This document shows positions 45,782 through 55,486 of a stretch of DNA of 64,000 nt, piece after piece. The notes beneath the pieces are model-generated. The model was not told the DNA's origin, ran no database searches, and saw only the letters and a program-made list of their open reading frames with translations. Source of the DNA: JANOZM01 sp031429355. Its GTDB lineage: Bacteria > Pseudomonadota > Gammaproteobacteria > Burkholderiales > Burkholderiaceae_E. The translations under genes and the position numbers were made by a program. Position 1 is the stretch's first letter. Each line of letters starts with the position of its first letter. The DNA lies in the NCBI GenBank assembly GCA_031429355.1, contig JANOZM010000016.1:310001-374000 (forward strand). The letters are read 5' to 3'.

Positions 45782-47242
45782 ATGCGCCTACTCAAAAAGG
45801 CCCTGACATTCGACGACGTTTTACTCGTTCCCGCATTTTCCGAAGTCCTCCCCCGAAGTGTTTCCCTTAAAACTCGCCTAACCCGCGATATTCAGTTAAA
45901 CATTCCCCTAGTGTCCGCTGCGATGGATACCGTTACCGAAGCGCGTTTAGCCATAGCCATGGCACAAGAAGGCGGCATCGGTATCGTTCATAAAAACATG
46001 ACCCCAGCCGAGCAAGCGGCCGAAGTGCGTAAAGTAAAACGCTACGAATCGGGCATCGTTTCCGATCCGGTTACGGTCAACCCCAACATGTCGGTCGGCG
46101 AGCTTAATGCGCTGCGTCGACAGCTGGGTGTATCAGGCTTACCCGTCGTAGAAAACGGCAAAGTGGTTGGCATTGTGACCAACCGCGATTTACGTTTTGA
46201 AGAACGCGGCGACATACCCGTACGCGAAGTAATGACCCCGCGCGAACGCTTAATAGTCGTTAGCGAAGGCGCATCGCTTGAACAAGCGCAAGCCCTAATG
46301 CACAAGCACCGCTTAGAGCGTGTGTTGGTCGTAAACGATGCATTCGAGCTACGCGGGTTAATTACCGTAAAAGATATTTTAAAAGCCACCGAGCACCCGT
46401 TAGCGGCCAAAGATAGCCAAGGTAAGTTGCGCGTCGGCGCAGCGGTTGGCGTAGGTGGCGATACCGACGAGCGTATTGCATTGCTAGTAAAAGCTGGCGT
46501 CGATGTAGTGGTAGTGGATACTGCTCACGGCCATAGCAAGGGCGTTATTGATCAAGTGGCGGCCGTTAAAAAAGCCTATCCCAATTTGCAAGTGATTGGC
46601 GGCAACATTGCAACCGGCGACGCCGCAAAAGCCTTAGCCGCAGCTGGGGCCGATGGCGTGAAGGTTGGCATTGGGCCAGGCTCTATTTGCACCACGCGTA
46701 TTGTGGCTGGTGTGGGCGTACCGCAAATTTCGGCAATTGCCGATGTATCGGCCGCGTTGGCTGGCACTGGTATTCCGATGATTGCGGACGGTGGTATTCG
46801 TTACTCTGGCGATATTGCTAAAGCTATTGCTGCTGGTGCCAATTGCGTGATGATGGGTTCGATGTTTGCAGGCACCGAAGAAGCTCCTGGCGAAATTGTT
46901 TTGTTTCAAGGTCGCTCGTATAAAAGCTATCGCGGCATGGGCTCGTTAGGCGCTATGACCGATGGCTCGGCAGATCGTTATTTTCAGGACTCGTCGGCCA
47001 ATACCGACAAATTAGTACCCGAAGGCATCGAAGGGCGGGTGCCTTACAAAGGCAGCGTGGTATCGATTATTTTTCAAATGTGTGGCGGCGTGCGTTCTAG
47101 CATGGGATACATCGGTTGCGCCGATATTGAAACCATGCGCGCTCAAGCACAATTTGTAGAAATTACCTCGGCGGGTATGCGCGAATCGCATGTGCACGAT
47201 GTACAAATTACCAAAGAAGCGCCGAACTATCGGATGGAATAA
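45782..47242 (+). CDS. guaB: IMP dehydrogenase
   Basis: Oxidises IMP to XMP with NAD+, the first committed step to GMP. The 486-residue product has MRLLKKALTFDDVLLVPAFS, two CBS domains inserted near residues 90-205, the catalytic Cys in GPGSICTTRIVAGVG, and the flap region near YRGMGSLGAM. ATG 45782 follows AAGGAGA at ideal spacing. It is followed after 12 bases by guaA; together they carry out IMP to GMP. Confidence 0.98.
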   Translation: MRLLKKALTFDDVLLVPAFSEVLPRSVSLKTRLTRDIQLNIPLVSAAMDTVTEARLAIAMAQEGGIGIVHKNMTPAEQAAEVRKVKRYESGIVSDPVTVNPNMSVGELNALRRQLGVSGLPVVENGKVVGIVTNRDLRFEERGDIPVREVMTPRERLIVVSEGASLEQAQALMHKHRLERVLVVNDAFELRGLITVKDILKATEHPLAAKDSQGKLRVGAAVGVGGDTDERIALLVKAGVDVVVVDTAHGHSKGVIDQVAAVKKAYPNLQVIGGNIATGDAAKALAAAGADGVKVGIGPGSICTTRIVAGVGVPQISAIADVSAALAGTGIPMIADGGIRYSGDIAKAIAAGANCVMMGSMFAGTEEAPGEIVLFQGRSYKSYRGMGSLGAMTDGSADRYFQDSSANTDKLVPEGIEGRVPYKGSVVSIIFQMCGGVRSSMGYIGCADIETMRAQAQFVEITSAGMRESHVHDVQITKEAPNYRME

Positions 47243-47254
47243 AGAACAAAAAAA

Positions 47255-48901
47255 ATGCACAACAAAATCCTAATTTTAGATTTCGGCTCACAAGTCACCC
47301 AACTGATTGCGCGCCGCGTACGCGAAGCCCATGTGTATTGCGAGATTCACCCGTGCGATGTAGGCGACGAGTTTGTGCGCAAATTTATTCAAGAGCAGGG
47401 CGGCAAAGGCATTATTTTATCGGGCAGCCACGCTAGCGCCTACGACGAAGCCACCGACAAAGCACCCGATGTCGTATTTACTTTGGGCGTACCGGTATTA
47501 GGCATTTGCTACGGCATGCAAACCATGGCCCAGCAATTGGGTGGCAAAGTAGAAGCGGCCGATACCGACCCAGCAACTGGTTTATCCAAACGTGAGTTTG
47601 GTTACGCCGAGGTAAGGGCGCACGGGCATACCGCATTATTAAAAGACATACAAGATTTCATCACCCAAGGTTCGGATACAGAGCAGGGCCACGGCATGCT
47701 CAAGGTGTGGATGAGCCACGGCGACAAGGTAACAGCGCTGCCACCGGGCTTTAAAACGATGGCCAGCACACCGTCGTGCCCCATTGCCGGAATGGCCGAC
47801 GAAGCCCGCCGCTTTTACGCCATGCAGTTTCACCCCGAAGTAACGCACACCGTGCAAGGCTCGGCGTTGTTGCATCGTTTTGTGCGCGAGATTTGCGGGT
47901 GCAGTGGCGATTGGATTATGGGCGACTACATTGCCGAAGCCGTAGCGCGCATTCGCGAACAAGTGGGCACCGAAAACGTATTGTTGGGTTTATCGGGCGG
48001 CGTCGATTCATCGGTAGCAGCCGCATTAATTCACCGTGCCATTGGCGACCAACTTACTTGCGTGTTTGTAGACCACGGCTTGCTGCGTTTAAACGAAGGC
48101 AAAATGGTTGAAGAAATGTTTGTTGGCCGCCTACACGCAAAAGTAATTGCCGTAGACGCCAGCGAACAATTTTTAGGCAAACTAGCCGGTGTTAGCGAAC
48201 CAGAAGCCAAGCGCAAAATTATTGGCAAAGAATTTGTAGAAGTATTTTTGGCCGAAGCAGCAAAACTAAAAGCCGGTGGCAGTGAATCAGTTAAGTGGCT
48301 AGCCCAAGGCACCATTTACCCCGACGTAATTGAAAGCGGCGGCGCAAAAACCAAAAAAGCTGTCGTCATAAAAAGCCACCACAACGTAGGTGGCCTGCCA
48401 GAAAAGTTAGGCCTAAAACTATTAGAGCCACTACGCGAGTTGTTTAAAGACGAAGTGCGCGAACTAGGCGTAGCCCTAGGCCTGCCGCCCGACATGGTGT
48501 ACCGCCACCCGTTTCCTGGCCCCGGGCTAGGCGTGCGAATTTTGGGCGAAGTAAAACGCGAATATGCGGATTTACTAAGACGTGCCGATCATATTTTTAT
48601 TGAAGAGCTACGTAACTTTAAAGACGAAAATGGCAAGAGCTGGTACGACTTAACTAGCCAAGCGTTTGTAGTGTTTTTGCCGGTGAAATCGGTGGGTGTG
48701 ATGGGTGATGGGCGCACTTATGATTACGTGGTTGCGCTGCGCGCTGTGCAGACTAGTGATTTTATGACGGCGGATTGGGCGGAGCTGCCTTATGCGTTGC
48801 TTAAGAAAGTTTCGGGGCGGATTATTAATGAAGTGCGGGGGATTAATCGGGTTACTTATGATGTTAGTAGTAAGCCACCGGCTACTATTGAGTGGGAGTG
48901 A
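47255..48901 (+). CDS. guaA: GMP synthase (glutamine-hydrolysing)
   Basis: Aminates XMP to GMP. The 548-residue product has a class I glutamine amidotransferase domain (ILDFGSQVTQLIARRVRE, catalytic Cys in GICYGMQ, His/Glu in QFHPEV) and an ATP pyrophosphatase domain with the P-loop GLSGGVDSSV, then the dimerisation domain ending VTYDVSSKPPATIEWE. It carries a roughly 20-residue insertion in the glutaminase domain (about residues 125-155). The last 200 or so bases use codons unlike the rest (GGT/GGG rather than GGC for Gly). Confidence 0.98.
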   Translation: MHNKILILDFGSQVTQLIARRVREAHVYCEIHPCDVGDEFVRKFIQEQGGKGIILSGSHASAYDEATDKAPDVVFTLGVPVLGICYGMQTMAQQLGGKVEAADTDPATGLSKREFGYAEVRAHGHTALLKDIQDFITQGSDTEQGHGMLKVWMSHGDKVTALPPGFKTMASTPSCPIAGMADEARRFYAMQFHPEVTHTVQGSALLHRFVREICGCSGDWIMGDYIAEAVARIREQVGTENVLLGLSGGVDSSVAAALIHRAIGDQLTCVFVDHGLLRLNEGKMVEEMFVGRLHAKVIAVDASEQFLGKLAGVSEPEAKRKIIGKEFVEVFLAEAAKLKAGGSESVKWLAQGTIYPDVIESGGAKTKKAVVIKSHHNVGGLPEKLGLKLLEPLRELFKDEVRELGVALGLPPDMVYRHPFPGPGLGVRILGEVKREYADLLRRADHIFIEELRNFKDENGKSWYDLTSQAFVVFLPVKSVGVMGDGRTYDYVVALRAVQTSDFMTADWAELPYALLKKVSGRIINEVRGINRVTYDVSSKPPATIEWE

Positions 48902-48905
48902 GGGG

Positions 48906-48945
48906 AGTTCAGAATTGATTGTTGTGCTACTTGGTTTTCTGAACT
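48906..48945. repeat. Inverted repeat after guaA
   Basis: AGTTCAGAA at 48906-48914 pairs exactly with TTCTGAACT at 48937-48945 across a 22-base loop. It follows the guaA stop by four bases and has no T run, so termination is uncertain. It sits at the junction between the core chromosome and the accessory region. Confidence 0.55.
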
Positions 48946-48996
48946 GCGGACAATGAATTTAACAGCCCTTTCTTTAGAGTTTCGCAGAGGTTATTC

Positions 48997-51105
48997 ATGA
49001 AGGTTAGTAAAGTCGTCATTCGAAACTTCCGACGGTTGGAGGAGGTAGTTATTGACATCGAAGAAAACGAGTCAATTTTTGTCGGGCCCAACAACAGCGG
49101 TAAGACTTCAGCCACCGCAATTTTCCGCTGTTTTCTCGGCGGACGTGATTTCAAGATTCACGATTTTTCGGTCGCTCGAATGGTCGATTTCGAAACCTAT
49201 GCTAGTACCGGACAGTCGGAGCAGCTCCCGAAGATCAGCCTTGATCTTTGGTTCACCATTGATCCGCAAAGCATTGCATTCGGCAGGGTGTTCACATTGC
49301 TGCCTAGGCTGTCGGATTTCAATCGCGTGGGGATTCGACTTTCTTATGAAATAAAGGACCCAAAGAAATTAAGTGAGCAATATGGCGCCGCCTACCCAAC
49401 GCAGAAAAATGGAACACGTGCTAAAGCGCTATCACAATATCTTTCACTAGACGGGAATCTTGGGCACCACTTTGCAGTTCGATATTTTTCGCTTAATGAC
49501 GAACCTCATCAATTAACGCCAATCGCGATGTTGACTAGCGAACTCGAGTCTGAGGAGGGTAAACGGCTCTTGAAGCATCTCATTAGGGTCGAGTTCGTTG
49601 ACGCTCAGCGCAACATTAATGATGACGACAGCAGCCGCAGCAACCGGCTTTCCGAGGCCTTTGCCACTTTCTACAGAAAGAATCTCGAGCAAGTCGGCCA
49701 TGCAGCAGAAGCACACAGCCTGATTGATGCAAACAACAGGCAGTTAACAGACCATTACGCTAAGCAATTCGAGCCTTTGATTACGCTTATCAAGCAACTG
49801 GGTGTTCCGTCAATCAACGATCGGGAGCTGCGCATAATATCTTCACTCAGTCCCGAAACCGCGCTGCGCGGAAACACCGAGTTGCTTTACGTTGACCCCA
49901 GCCGGCAGCATGAACTGCCAGAGCTTTATAACGGACTTGGTTTCAAAAATCTGATTTACATGGCTATACAGGCTAGGCATTTCCATTCTCAGTGGGTAAC
50001 GACTACAACTGATAGGCCGTTATGCCTAATGATCTTTATTGAGGAGCCCGAGGTACATTTGCACGCTCAAGTCCAGCAGGCTTTCATATCGAATATCTGG
50101 GAGGTAATAAAGAAGTCCGCTGCGGAATCAGGTGAACCTAGTTTGTTGCCGCAGGTCGTCGTCACGACACACTCCTCCCACATAATGGCAACCGTCGCCT
50201 TTGAAAAAGTTCGCTATTTCCAACGTTGCCAAGTCGAGGGCGAAATATCGACGTCGGGTATCCGCAACGCAACCGCGGTTCGTAGCCTTCGATCTTTTCG
50301 GCCAGAAGAGGAAACGATTGACGGCAAGCACGTTTCGCCTTCGGACACTTTGGCTTTTCTCAAACGCTATCTTCGTTTGACCCATTGCGACCTATTCTTT
50401 GCTGATGCGGCCATTCTCGTGGAAGGTGCAGTTGAAAAGCTTCTTTTGCCGACCATGATCGAGACCACGGCAAAACGGCTGCAGACGACATACCTTACGA
50501 TTCTAGAGGTTGGTGGAGCCTATGCCCACCGATTTGAAGGCTTGCTTGGCTTCCTACACATTCCTTATCTCGTCATTACCGATCTTGATTCAGTGGCGGC
50601 TAGTGGGTACCCGACTGCTTGCCGCGCTGACGTTGCAGGCGCGCGAACATCAAATGCGTCTCTTAAGAAGTTGTGTGGGCAAACTACAGTAGCCGGTCTG
50701 ATTGCTCTAACGCGCTTGGACAAGCAGCACGCCACCAAGGATCGTTGCATTGCATTCCAAACCGACATTCTGGTAGTTAATGACGAAGCTAAAATGACAT
50801 TTCGACCGCGTACCCTAGAGGAGTCGCTTGTCTATGAGAATTTTGGATTGCTACGGTCTGGCACCTTGTCTATTGGGGTTGATATTCCCGACCAACTTGC
50901 CAACGTTTACCAAGTTGTCTATGAGCGAATTCGATCTGATAGTTTCAAAAAAACGGATTTCGCCATGGATATATTGGCTTGTACTGTGCAGGTGGTTGTT
51001 CCCAACTATATCGCGGAAGGATTACTTTGGCTCGAAGCTCGCCTTTGTTTACCAGTCGTCTCAACGACAAACGCGACAGTCTCTGCCGCAACAAAGGTGG
51101 TTTAG
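48997..51105 (+). CDS. OLD-family ATPase-TOPRIM nuclease (GajA-like)
   Basis: A 702-residue overcoming-lysogenisation-defect type protein: an N-terminal ABC-like ATPase followed by a TOPRIM nuclease. Walker A GPNNSGKT is at residues 30-37 and Walker B MIFIEEPEVHLHAQ near 345-358, followed by TTHSSH. The TOPRIM acids are Glu476 in ILVEGAVEKLLLP and Asp529/Asp531 in ITDLDS, with the later RTLEESLVYEN. A UvrD-type helicase gene follows after one base. That pairing defines class 2 OLD systems and the Gabija anti-phage system, where GajA cuts DNA once nucleotides are depleted. It is longer than the roughly 580-residue GajA, so I call it Gabija-like only. Confidence 0.85.
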   Translation: MKVSKVVIRNFRRLEEVVIDIEENESIFVGPNNSGKTSATAIFRCFLGGRDFKIHDFSVARMVDFETYASTGQSEQLPKISLDLWFTIDPQSIAFGRVFTLLPRLSDFNRVGIRLSYEIKDPKKLSEQYGAAYPTQKNGTRAKALSQYLSLDGNLGHHFAVRYFSLNDEPHQLTPIAMLTSELESEEGKRLLKHLIRVEFVDAQRNINDDDSSRSNRLSEAFATFYRKNLEQVGHAAEAHSLIDANNRQLTDHYAKQFEPLITLIKQLGVPSINDRELRIISSLSPETALRGNTELLYVDPSRQHELPELYNGLGFKNLIYMAIQARHFHSQWVTTTTDRPLCLMIFIEEPEVHLHAQVQQAFISNIWEVIKKSAAESGEPSLLPQVVVTTHSSHIMATVAFEKVRYFQRCQVEGEISTSGIRNATAVRSLRSFRPEEETIDGKHVSPSDTLAFLKRYLRLTHCDLFFADAAILVEGAVEKLLLPTMIETTAKRLQTTYLTILEVGGAYAHRFEGLLGFLHIPYLVITDLDSVAASGYPTACRADVAGARTSNASLKKLCGQTTVAGLIALTRLDKQHATKDRCIAFQTDILVVNDEAKMTFRPRTLEESLVYENFGLLRSGTLSIGVDIPDQLANVYQVVYERIRSDSFKKTDFAMDILACTVQVVVPNYIAEGLLWLEARLCLPVVSTTNATVSAATKVV

Positions 51106-51106
51106 C

Positions 51107-52945
51107 ATGGTCGCAAGAGTTGAAAGCGAAGCCGATGCACAAGTCCAAAAATGCTTAGAAGAACACCGTAGCTTTGCAATGATCGCTGGCGCAGGCTCGG
51201 GCAAGACAACCTCGCTAGTTGATGCTCTCGCGCAAATCCGCAATCGCGAAGGGAAATCCCTTAGAAGACAGGGGCAACGTATCGCCTGCATTACATTTAC
51301 TAAACGAGCGGTAGAAGTAATCCAAGCTAGGCTAGGCCGAGACGACCTTTACTTAATTTCTACACTTCATAGCTTTCTTTGGGAACAGACTAGTCGGTTC
51401 CAAACCGATATTCGGGATGCGCTGCGTGATAGTCGCATTCCACAACTGATCGAACAAGCCCGGGCTGCTGACGATGGCGGTAATAGTAAAAAATCTTTGA
51501 AGGCACGTACGAAGGTCGAACGACTTACGCAAGCGCATTCGGTAATTTCGGAAGTTAAAATTTTCAGGTATGCCGATTCGAGCTTCAGCGACTTCAGTAC
51601 GGGCCAACTGGGCCATGATGATGTAATTGCAATCGCTACCTATCTGTTCGAAAATAACGCCACCTTCAGGCGCATCACCGGTTTACGATTTCCATATATT
51701 TTAGTTGACGAAGCGCAAGATACATTTGAGGGCATTATTGCGGGGCTAAATTTAGTTGGCGCGGGTTTTGGGCTTCCCGTTATTGGCTATTTTGGCGATC
51801 CGTGGCAACAGATTTATGACCGGAGCGCGGGAGACTTTACCGCGCCCCATGACGGCGAAATTATCACCAAAACTGAGAATTTCCGCTGCTCCCAAAGTGT
51901 TATTCGGCTCCTAAACGCTTACCGCGGTGATATCAAGCAGTATGCAGCTGGCGAGAATGCCTCTCGTGAAGGTAGCGTCGAATTCTTGCTAGTTCAGGCC
52001 GAAGAGCCAACAGAGCCACGCAGGCGATATTCAGAGGAGCAGATTGCACGTGCATTGGCAAAAATGGACGCTGCCGTTGCAGGCTGGGGCTGGGCTGATC
52101 GCGACGACGTCGCAAAGCTCTTCCTCACTCATCAAATGATCGCGCGGCGGTTGGGTTTCGCCGATCTCAACCGGCTCTTTACCGGTGAATATGCCTCGTC
52201 TCGCGCCGAAGAGGACTTCGACGCCGGTGAGCATTTCCTTCTAAAACCCTTCCTTTCCGCACTTTGCCCATTAATCATTGCCAAGGTGCAGGGCGATGAA
52301 CGAAAAATCATTAATTTGCTCCGGATTGAAAGCCCTGCCTTTGCCGCCAACGGATTAAATGCAGCAAAATCCCTAAAGTCAATGATCGAGACCTCCAACG
52401 AATTGATCAGCCAAATGTTGGTTTTATGGAATACCGAAACGATTGGCAAAATCCTTCGCTTTTGTATCGACAAGCAAATCGTCCAGCCTTCCGAGAGGCT
52501 GCGCGAACATCTTAATCGCGAACCTAGGGTCGAAACGTTTGATGAAAATATCAATAGCCTCGACAAAGGCGACTGGCTTGCTGACTCGTTTTTTAAGATG
52601 CGGCCTGCATCGATTGCTAGATATGTCGAATACATTAACAACAATTCGGCCTACAGCACGCAACACGGAGTGAAAGGCGAAGAGTACGAAAAGGTCATTG
52701 TTATCTATGATGATGTTGAAGCCGGATGGAATAATTACAGTTTTAACAAAGTCCTAACACCGCTGACTGTCGGCGCGCCTACTCCACGGCAGCTTGTTGT
52801 AACTCAGAAGCTAGCCTATGTTTCGTTTTCTCGCGCGAAGCAAGATCTACGTGTAATTCTGTTCACAACTGACCCTACAAATGCGCGAGATGAACTCATC
52901 AATAGCAAGTTGCTTGCGCCTGAACAGATTCACATCGCCGTTTGA
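51107..52945 (+). CDS. UvrD/PcrA-family helicase (GajB-like)
   Basis: Superfamily 1 helicase of 612 residues. Motif I is GAGSGKTT (28-35), motif II ILVDEAQD near residue 200, motif III GDPWQQIYD, motif IV NFRCSQSVIRLLN, motif V QHGVKGEEYEKVIVIYDD and motif VI YVSFSRAKQDL near 570. ATG 51107 is one base after the upstream stop; the in-frame stretch back to 50828 lies within the ATPase gene and is not helicase-like. In Gabija, GajB senses DNA ends and activates GajA. This protein is over 100 residues longer than typical GajB. Confidence 0.87.
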   Translation: MVARVESEADAQVQKCLEEHRSFAMIAGAGSGKTTSLVDALAQIRNREGKSLRRQGQRIACITFTKRAVEVIQARLGRDDLYLISTLHSFLWEQTSRFQTDIRDALRDSRIPQLIEQARAADDGGNSKKSLKARTKVERLTQAHSVISEVKIFRYADSSFSDFSTGQLGHDDVIAIATYLFENNATFRRITGLRFPYILVDEAQDTFEGIIAGLNLVGAGFGLPVIGYFGDPWQQIYDRSAGDFTAPHDGEIITKTENFRCSQSVIRLLNAYRGDIKQYAAGENASREGSVEFLLVQAEEPTEPRRRYSEEQIARALAKMDAAVAGWGWADRDDVAKLFLTHQMIARRLGFADLNRLFTGEYASSRAEEDFDAGEHFLLKPFLSALCPLIIAKVQGDERKIINLLRIESPAFAANGLNAAKSLKSMIETSNELISQMLVLWNTETIGKILRFCIDKQIVQPSERLREHLNREPRVETFDENINSLDKGDWLADSFFKMRPASIARYVEYINNNSAYSTQHGVKGEEYEKVIVIYDDVEAGWNNYSFNKVLTPLTVGAPTPRQLVVTQKLAYVSFSRAKQDLRVILFTTDPTNARDELINSKLLAPEQIHIAV

Positions 52946-53135
52946 GCATCTCGTTCCTAACCTTTTGATTTGGAAAATAATCGAGCGAATGCTGGATAAC
53001 CAGCTCATTCGTTGGTGTTGGACGTAGACTAAATATGAAAAATCGAGTTTGTGACATGGACTGGGATTTCAAAATCTTAAAACAATTTTTGTTAAAAGTG
53101 TAATACTGCGTTTTTGAAAACTTAAAAAAGCTAAC

Positions 53136-53996
53136 GTGACAGCGAATAAGATTGACCGCGCTTGGGCTTTGCGAGAAGTTGAGGAGGCCGTTGCTTCTTA
53201 CCTTCAAATGCTTAAACTAGAACTAGCCGGCCAGTTATATAACAAGTCAGCCTATCGCGCACTCCTGTTGCCAAAACTGAACAATCGGACCGAGGCTTCA
53301 ATTGAATTCAAACATCAAAATATCAGTGCAGTTTTGAACGAATTAAAAGCCCCTTGGATATTTGGTTACAAACCAAGCGGCAACTATCAAGGTTTATTAT
53401 TTGACGTTGTTGCAGCCAATTGGATGCGTGACCCTCAATTAGATGTGTTCGCCATTTCAGCTTTAGAACAGCCAGTAATGGTGCCTACAATTCCCGATTA
53501 CGCGGGCATTTTGGTGCCGTCTCCAAAACTTCAACGCATTAAAGAAGCCCCTGTTAATCCTTATCTGCGTAAAGAGGTTGGCCTAAAACGCGATTACCAG
53601 CGACTTGAAGCGAACAACCGATCTTTAGGTGGAGCGGGCGAAGAGTTTGTCGTTGCATTTGAGCGCTATCGATTGATTCAGTTAGGCGCCTCGCGCTTAG
53701 CGGATCGGGTTGAGCAAATATCTGTTACAAAAGGGGATGGCTTAGGCTACGACGTTTTATCTTTTGATGCTACTGGCAAAGAGCGACTGATTGAAGTAAA
53801 GACAACTTCGCTAGGGGTTGAAGCTCCGTTTTATCTTACTAAAAATGAGTTAAATTTGTCGAAATCGGAACCCGACCTTTTTAAGCTTTGTCGCCTATTT
53901 GATTTTCGGCGTAAACCAAGAATTTTTGAATTAGCGGGTTCGGTTGCCGATCACTGTTTGCTTGATCCCGTTAGTTTTATTGCGAAGTTCAGTTAA
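53136..53996 (+). CDS. DUF3883 protein with PD-(D/E)XK-type core
   Basis: A 286-residue protein. The N-terminal half (WALREVEEAVASYLQMLKLELAGQ ... FKHQNISAVLNEL ... GYKPSGNYQGLLFDVV) is a DNA-binding-like helical module often found with restriction-type nucleases. The C-terminal DUF3883 part has a nuclease-like triad Asp206 (GYDVLSF), Glu220 and Lys222 (LIEVKTTS). GTG start. It lies 190 bases after the helicase on the same strand, with an AT-rich spacer that may be its own promoter. It could be a third defence component or a separate stand-alone defence gene. Confidence 0.78.
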   Translation: MTANKIDRAWALREVEEAVASYLQMLKLELAGQLYNKSAYRALLLPKLNNRTEASIEFKHQNISAVLNELKAPWIFGYKPSGNYQGLLFDVVAANWMRDPQLDVFAISALEQPVMVPTIPDYAGILVPSPKLQRIKEAPVNPYLRKEVGLKRDYQRLEANNRSLGGAGEEFVVAFERYRLIQLGASRLADRVEQISVTKGDGLGYDVLSFDATGKERLIEVKTTSLGVEAPFYLTKNELNLSKSEPDLFKLCRLFDFRRKPRIFELAGSVADHCLLDPVSFIAKFS

Positions 53997-54031
53997 CGTA
54001 AACTTTTAATTTTGGAACTCAAATCGGCGTT

Positions 54032-54346
54032 ATGCAAAATGATCTAGACTTCGAAAGCGATTACACGGGCGATTCTTGGTGCGATAAGTTTGGTGACGCC
54101 GCTATTAAAAATACGCCGCACGACGACAACTATTTAATGTTTGAAACCTTTGGCGAAGACCTTGCAACCGTGTTGGGGGTTCACAAGCTAGACCCTAAAC
54201 GTGTTTGGACACTGGTAGAAATCGAAACGCCTTTTGACGTGGCGACTGAAATTGACTTAGGCTTTAGAGTTATCAGTGGCTACCACCTCGTCAATCGCAT
54301 TGGCTACTATTTGTTAAAGCCTAATTATTTGGAAATTCTATCCTGA
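54032..54346 (+). CDS. Small acidic protein of unknown function
   Basis: A 104-residue acidic protein that I do not recognise. It has no signal peptide or membrane segment; it is rich in Asp/Glu with aromatic residues and two strand-like stretches (KRVWTLVEIETPFDVATEIDLGFRVISGYHLVNRIGYYLL). It follows the DUF3883 gene by 35 bases on the same strand, so could be its immunity or accessory partner. Coding is supported by start ATG, codon use like its neighbours and lack of a better frame. Confidence 0.55.
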   Translation: MQNDLDFESDYTGDSWCDKFGDAAIKNTPHDDNYLMFETFGEDLATVLGVHKLDPKRVWTLVEIETPFDVATEIDLGFRVISGYHLVNRIGYYLLKPNYLEILS

Positions 54347-54378
54347 TTGCGGCCCAAGACATGACGCTAGTCCGCGGT

Positions 54379-55337
54379 TCAAATGCGCCTCACCGGAAGC
54401 TGCACCGCAATCTCAAAATATTCATTAAAGTGGGCAAAGGGCTTGCCGATCCAAGCCTCAAACGCGGGTTGATCATCGGGAACGTAGCCACTTTTAGGCA
54501 GCCAAGATTTGTAAAGCCAATCGATCGCTCGGGCCTCTAGCGCAAGGTCGCCGCGTATGATCACCTCAGCAACGCGCATTGCGGAAAATTCCAAGCGTCC
54601 AATCTAGCCCCCCAGCGCTACAGCCAAGGCTGCATCGGCGATACCATCGACAACCAGCGCAACGTCGTATCGACACTTCTCGAGCGCGACGACCTCAGGC
54701 TCATCCCATAGGTAGCCAAGCCACTGGCCGTCGTCAATTCCGCGCGAGCTTGCCCACCCGAGCAGGCGTTTGTAAGCGACATACACGATACCTTTGCGAT
54801 AGGGATCGAGCACGCGGATGTAAGCGACGGTGCGCGCGGGCAGGTCCCGAACCCGGACAACGAAGCCATCTGGGTTATGGTCTATCGGTAACGCAGCGAA
54901 ATGCGCAAATCCCTCTTGATCCGACAAATGCGCTCGAACGCTTCGCGTCGTACATTACGAAAGTTAGTGAGATCGAACGCGCGCGGGGCCATGCCGAAAA
55001 GTTGTTTAAAGCTACGCGAGAAGTCAGAGGACGAAGCAAAGCCGCAATCTAACGCAACGTCGGTCAAAGAACGCTGTGGCGCATGGGACATTTGGTACAG
55101 CGCTCGCTCAAGCCGCTTGCGCTTGATAAATTGATTGAGCGTTTCGCCAACGAGCTCTTTAAAAACGCGGTGAAAATGAAAGGGCGAGAAACCCGCCTGC
55201 CTAGACACCTCGTCTAAGTTCAAGGACTGACCGAGGTTCGCGACGACGTAGTCTATGGCTCGATTAATTCGCCCGATGTATTTTGCAGCAGGGTCGTTTA
55301 TTTGTTGTGGCTTGTCGTAATGCATCTCCTTTGTCAT
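54379..55337 (-). pseudogene. AraC-family regulator with GyrI-like domain, broken
   Basis: Remnant of an AraC regulator with a C-terminal GyrI-like effector-binding domain. The N-terminal part has two helix-turn-helix units (NLDEVSRQAGFSPFHFHRVFKE and LTDVALDCGFASSSDFSRSFKQLFG). A one-base frame change near 54900-54930 moves the reading into SDQEGFAHFAALPIDHNPDGFVV and onward. A second lesion is an in-frame TAG at 54604-54606 beside a run of six G; the same frame then continues with RLEFSAMRVAEVII to the end. It is divergent from the VOC gene, which it probably once controlled. Confidence 0.85.
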
Positions 55338-55486
55338 TCGCGAAACGAGACAAGTTAGTTTAAACGAAGCGCAGCGGCTTGCTTTCGCAAGATTTGACAA
55401 GTCGCCTTTTCACTTTTCGGGCATATTGGCACCTTCGACAAATTAAATTTTCGCCCACATGGGCGCAACAAAAATCGGAGTCCGAT

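Noticed and set aside
50828..51106. A 93-codon N-terminal extension of the UvrD-like helicase
   Set aside because: It lies within the ATPase gene in another frame, is not helicase-like, and ATG 51107 directly after the ATPase stop fits the motif I position.
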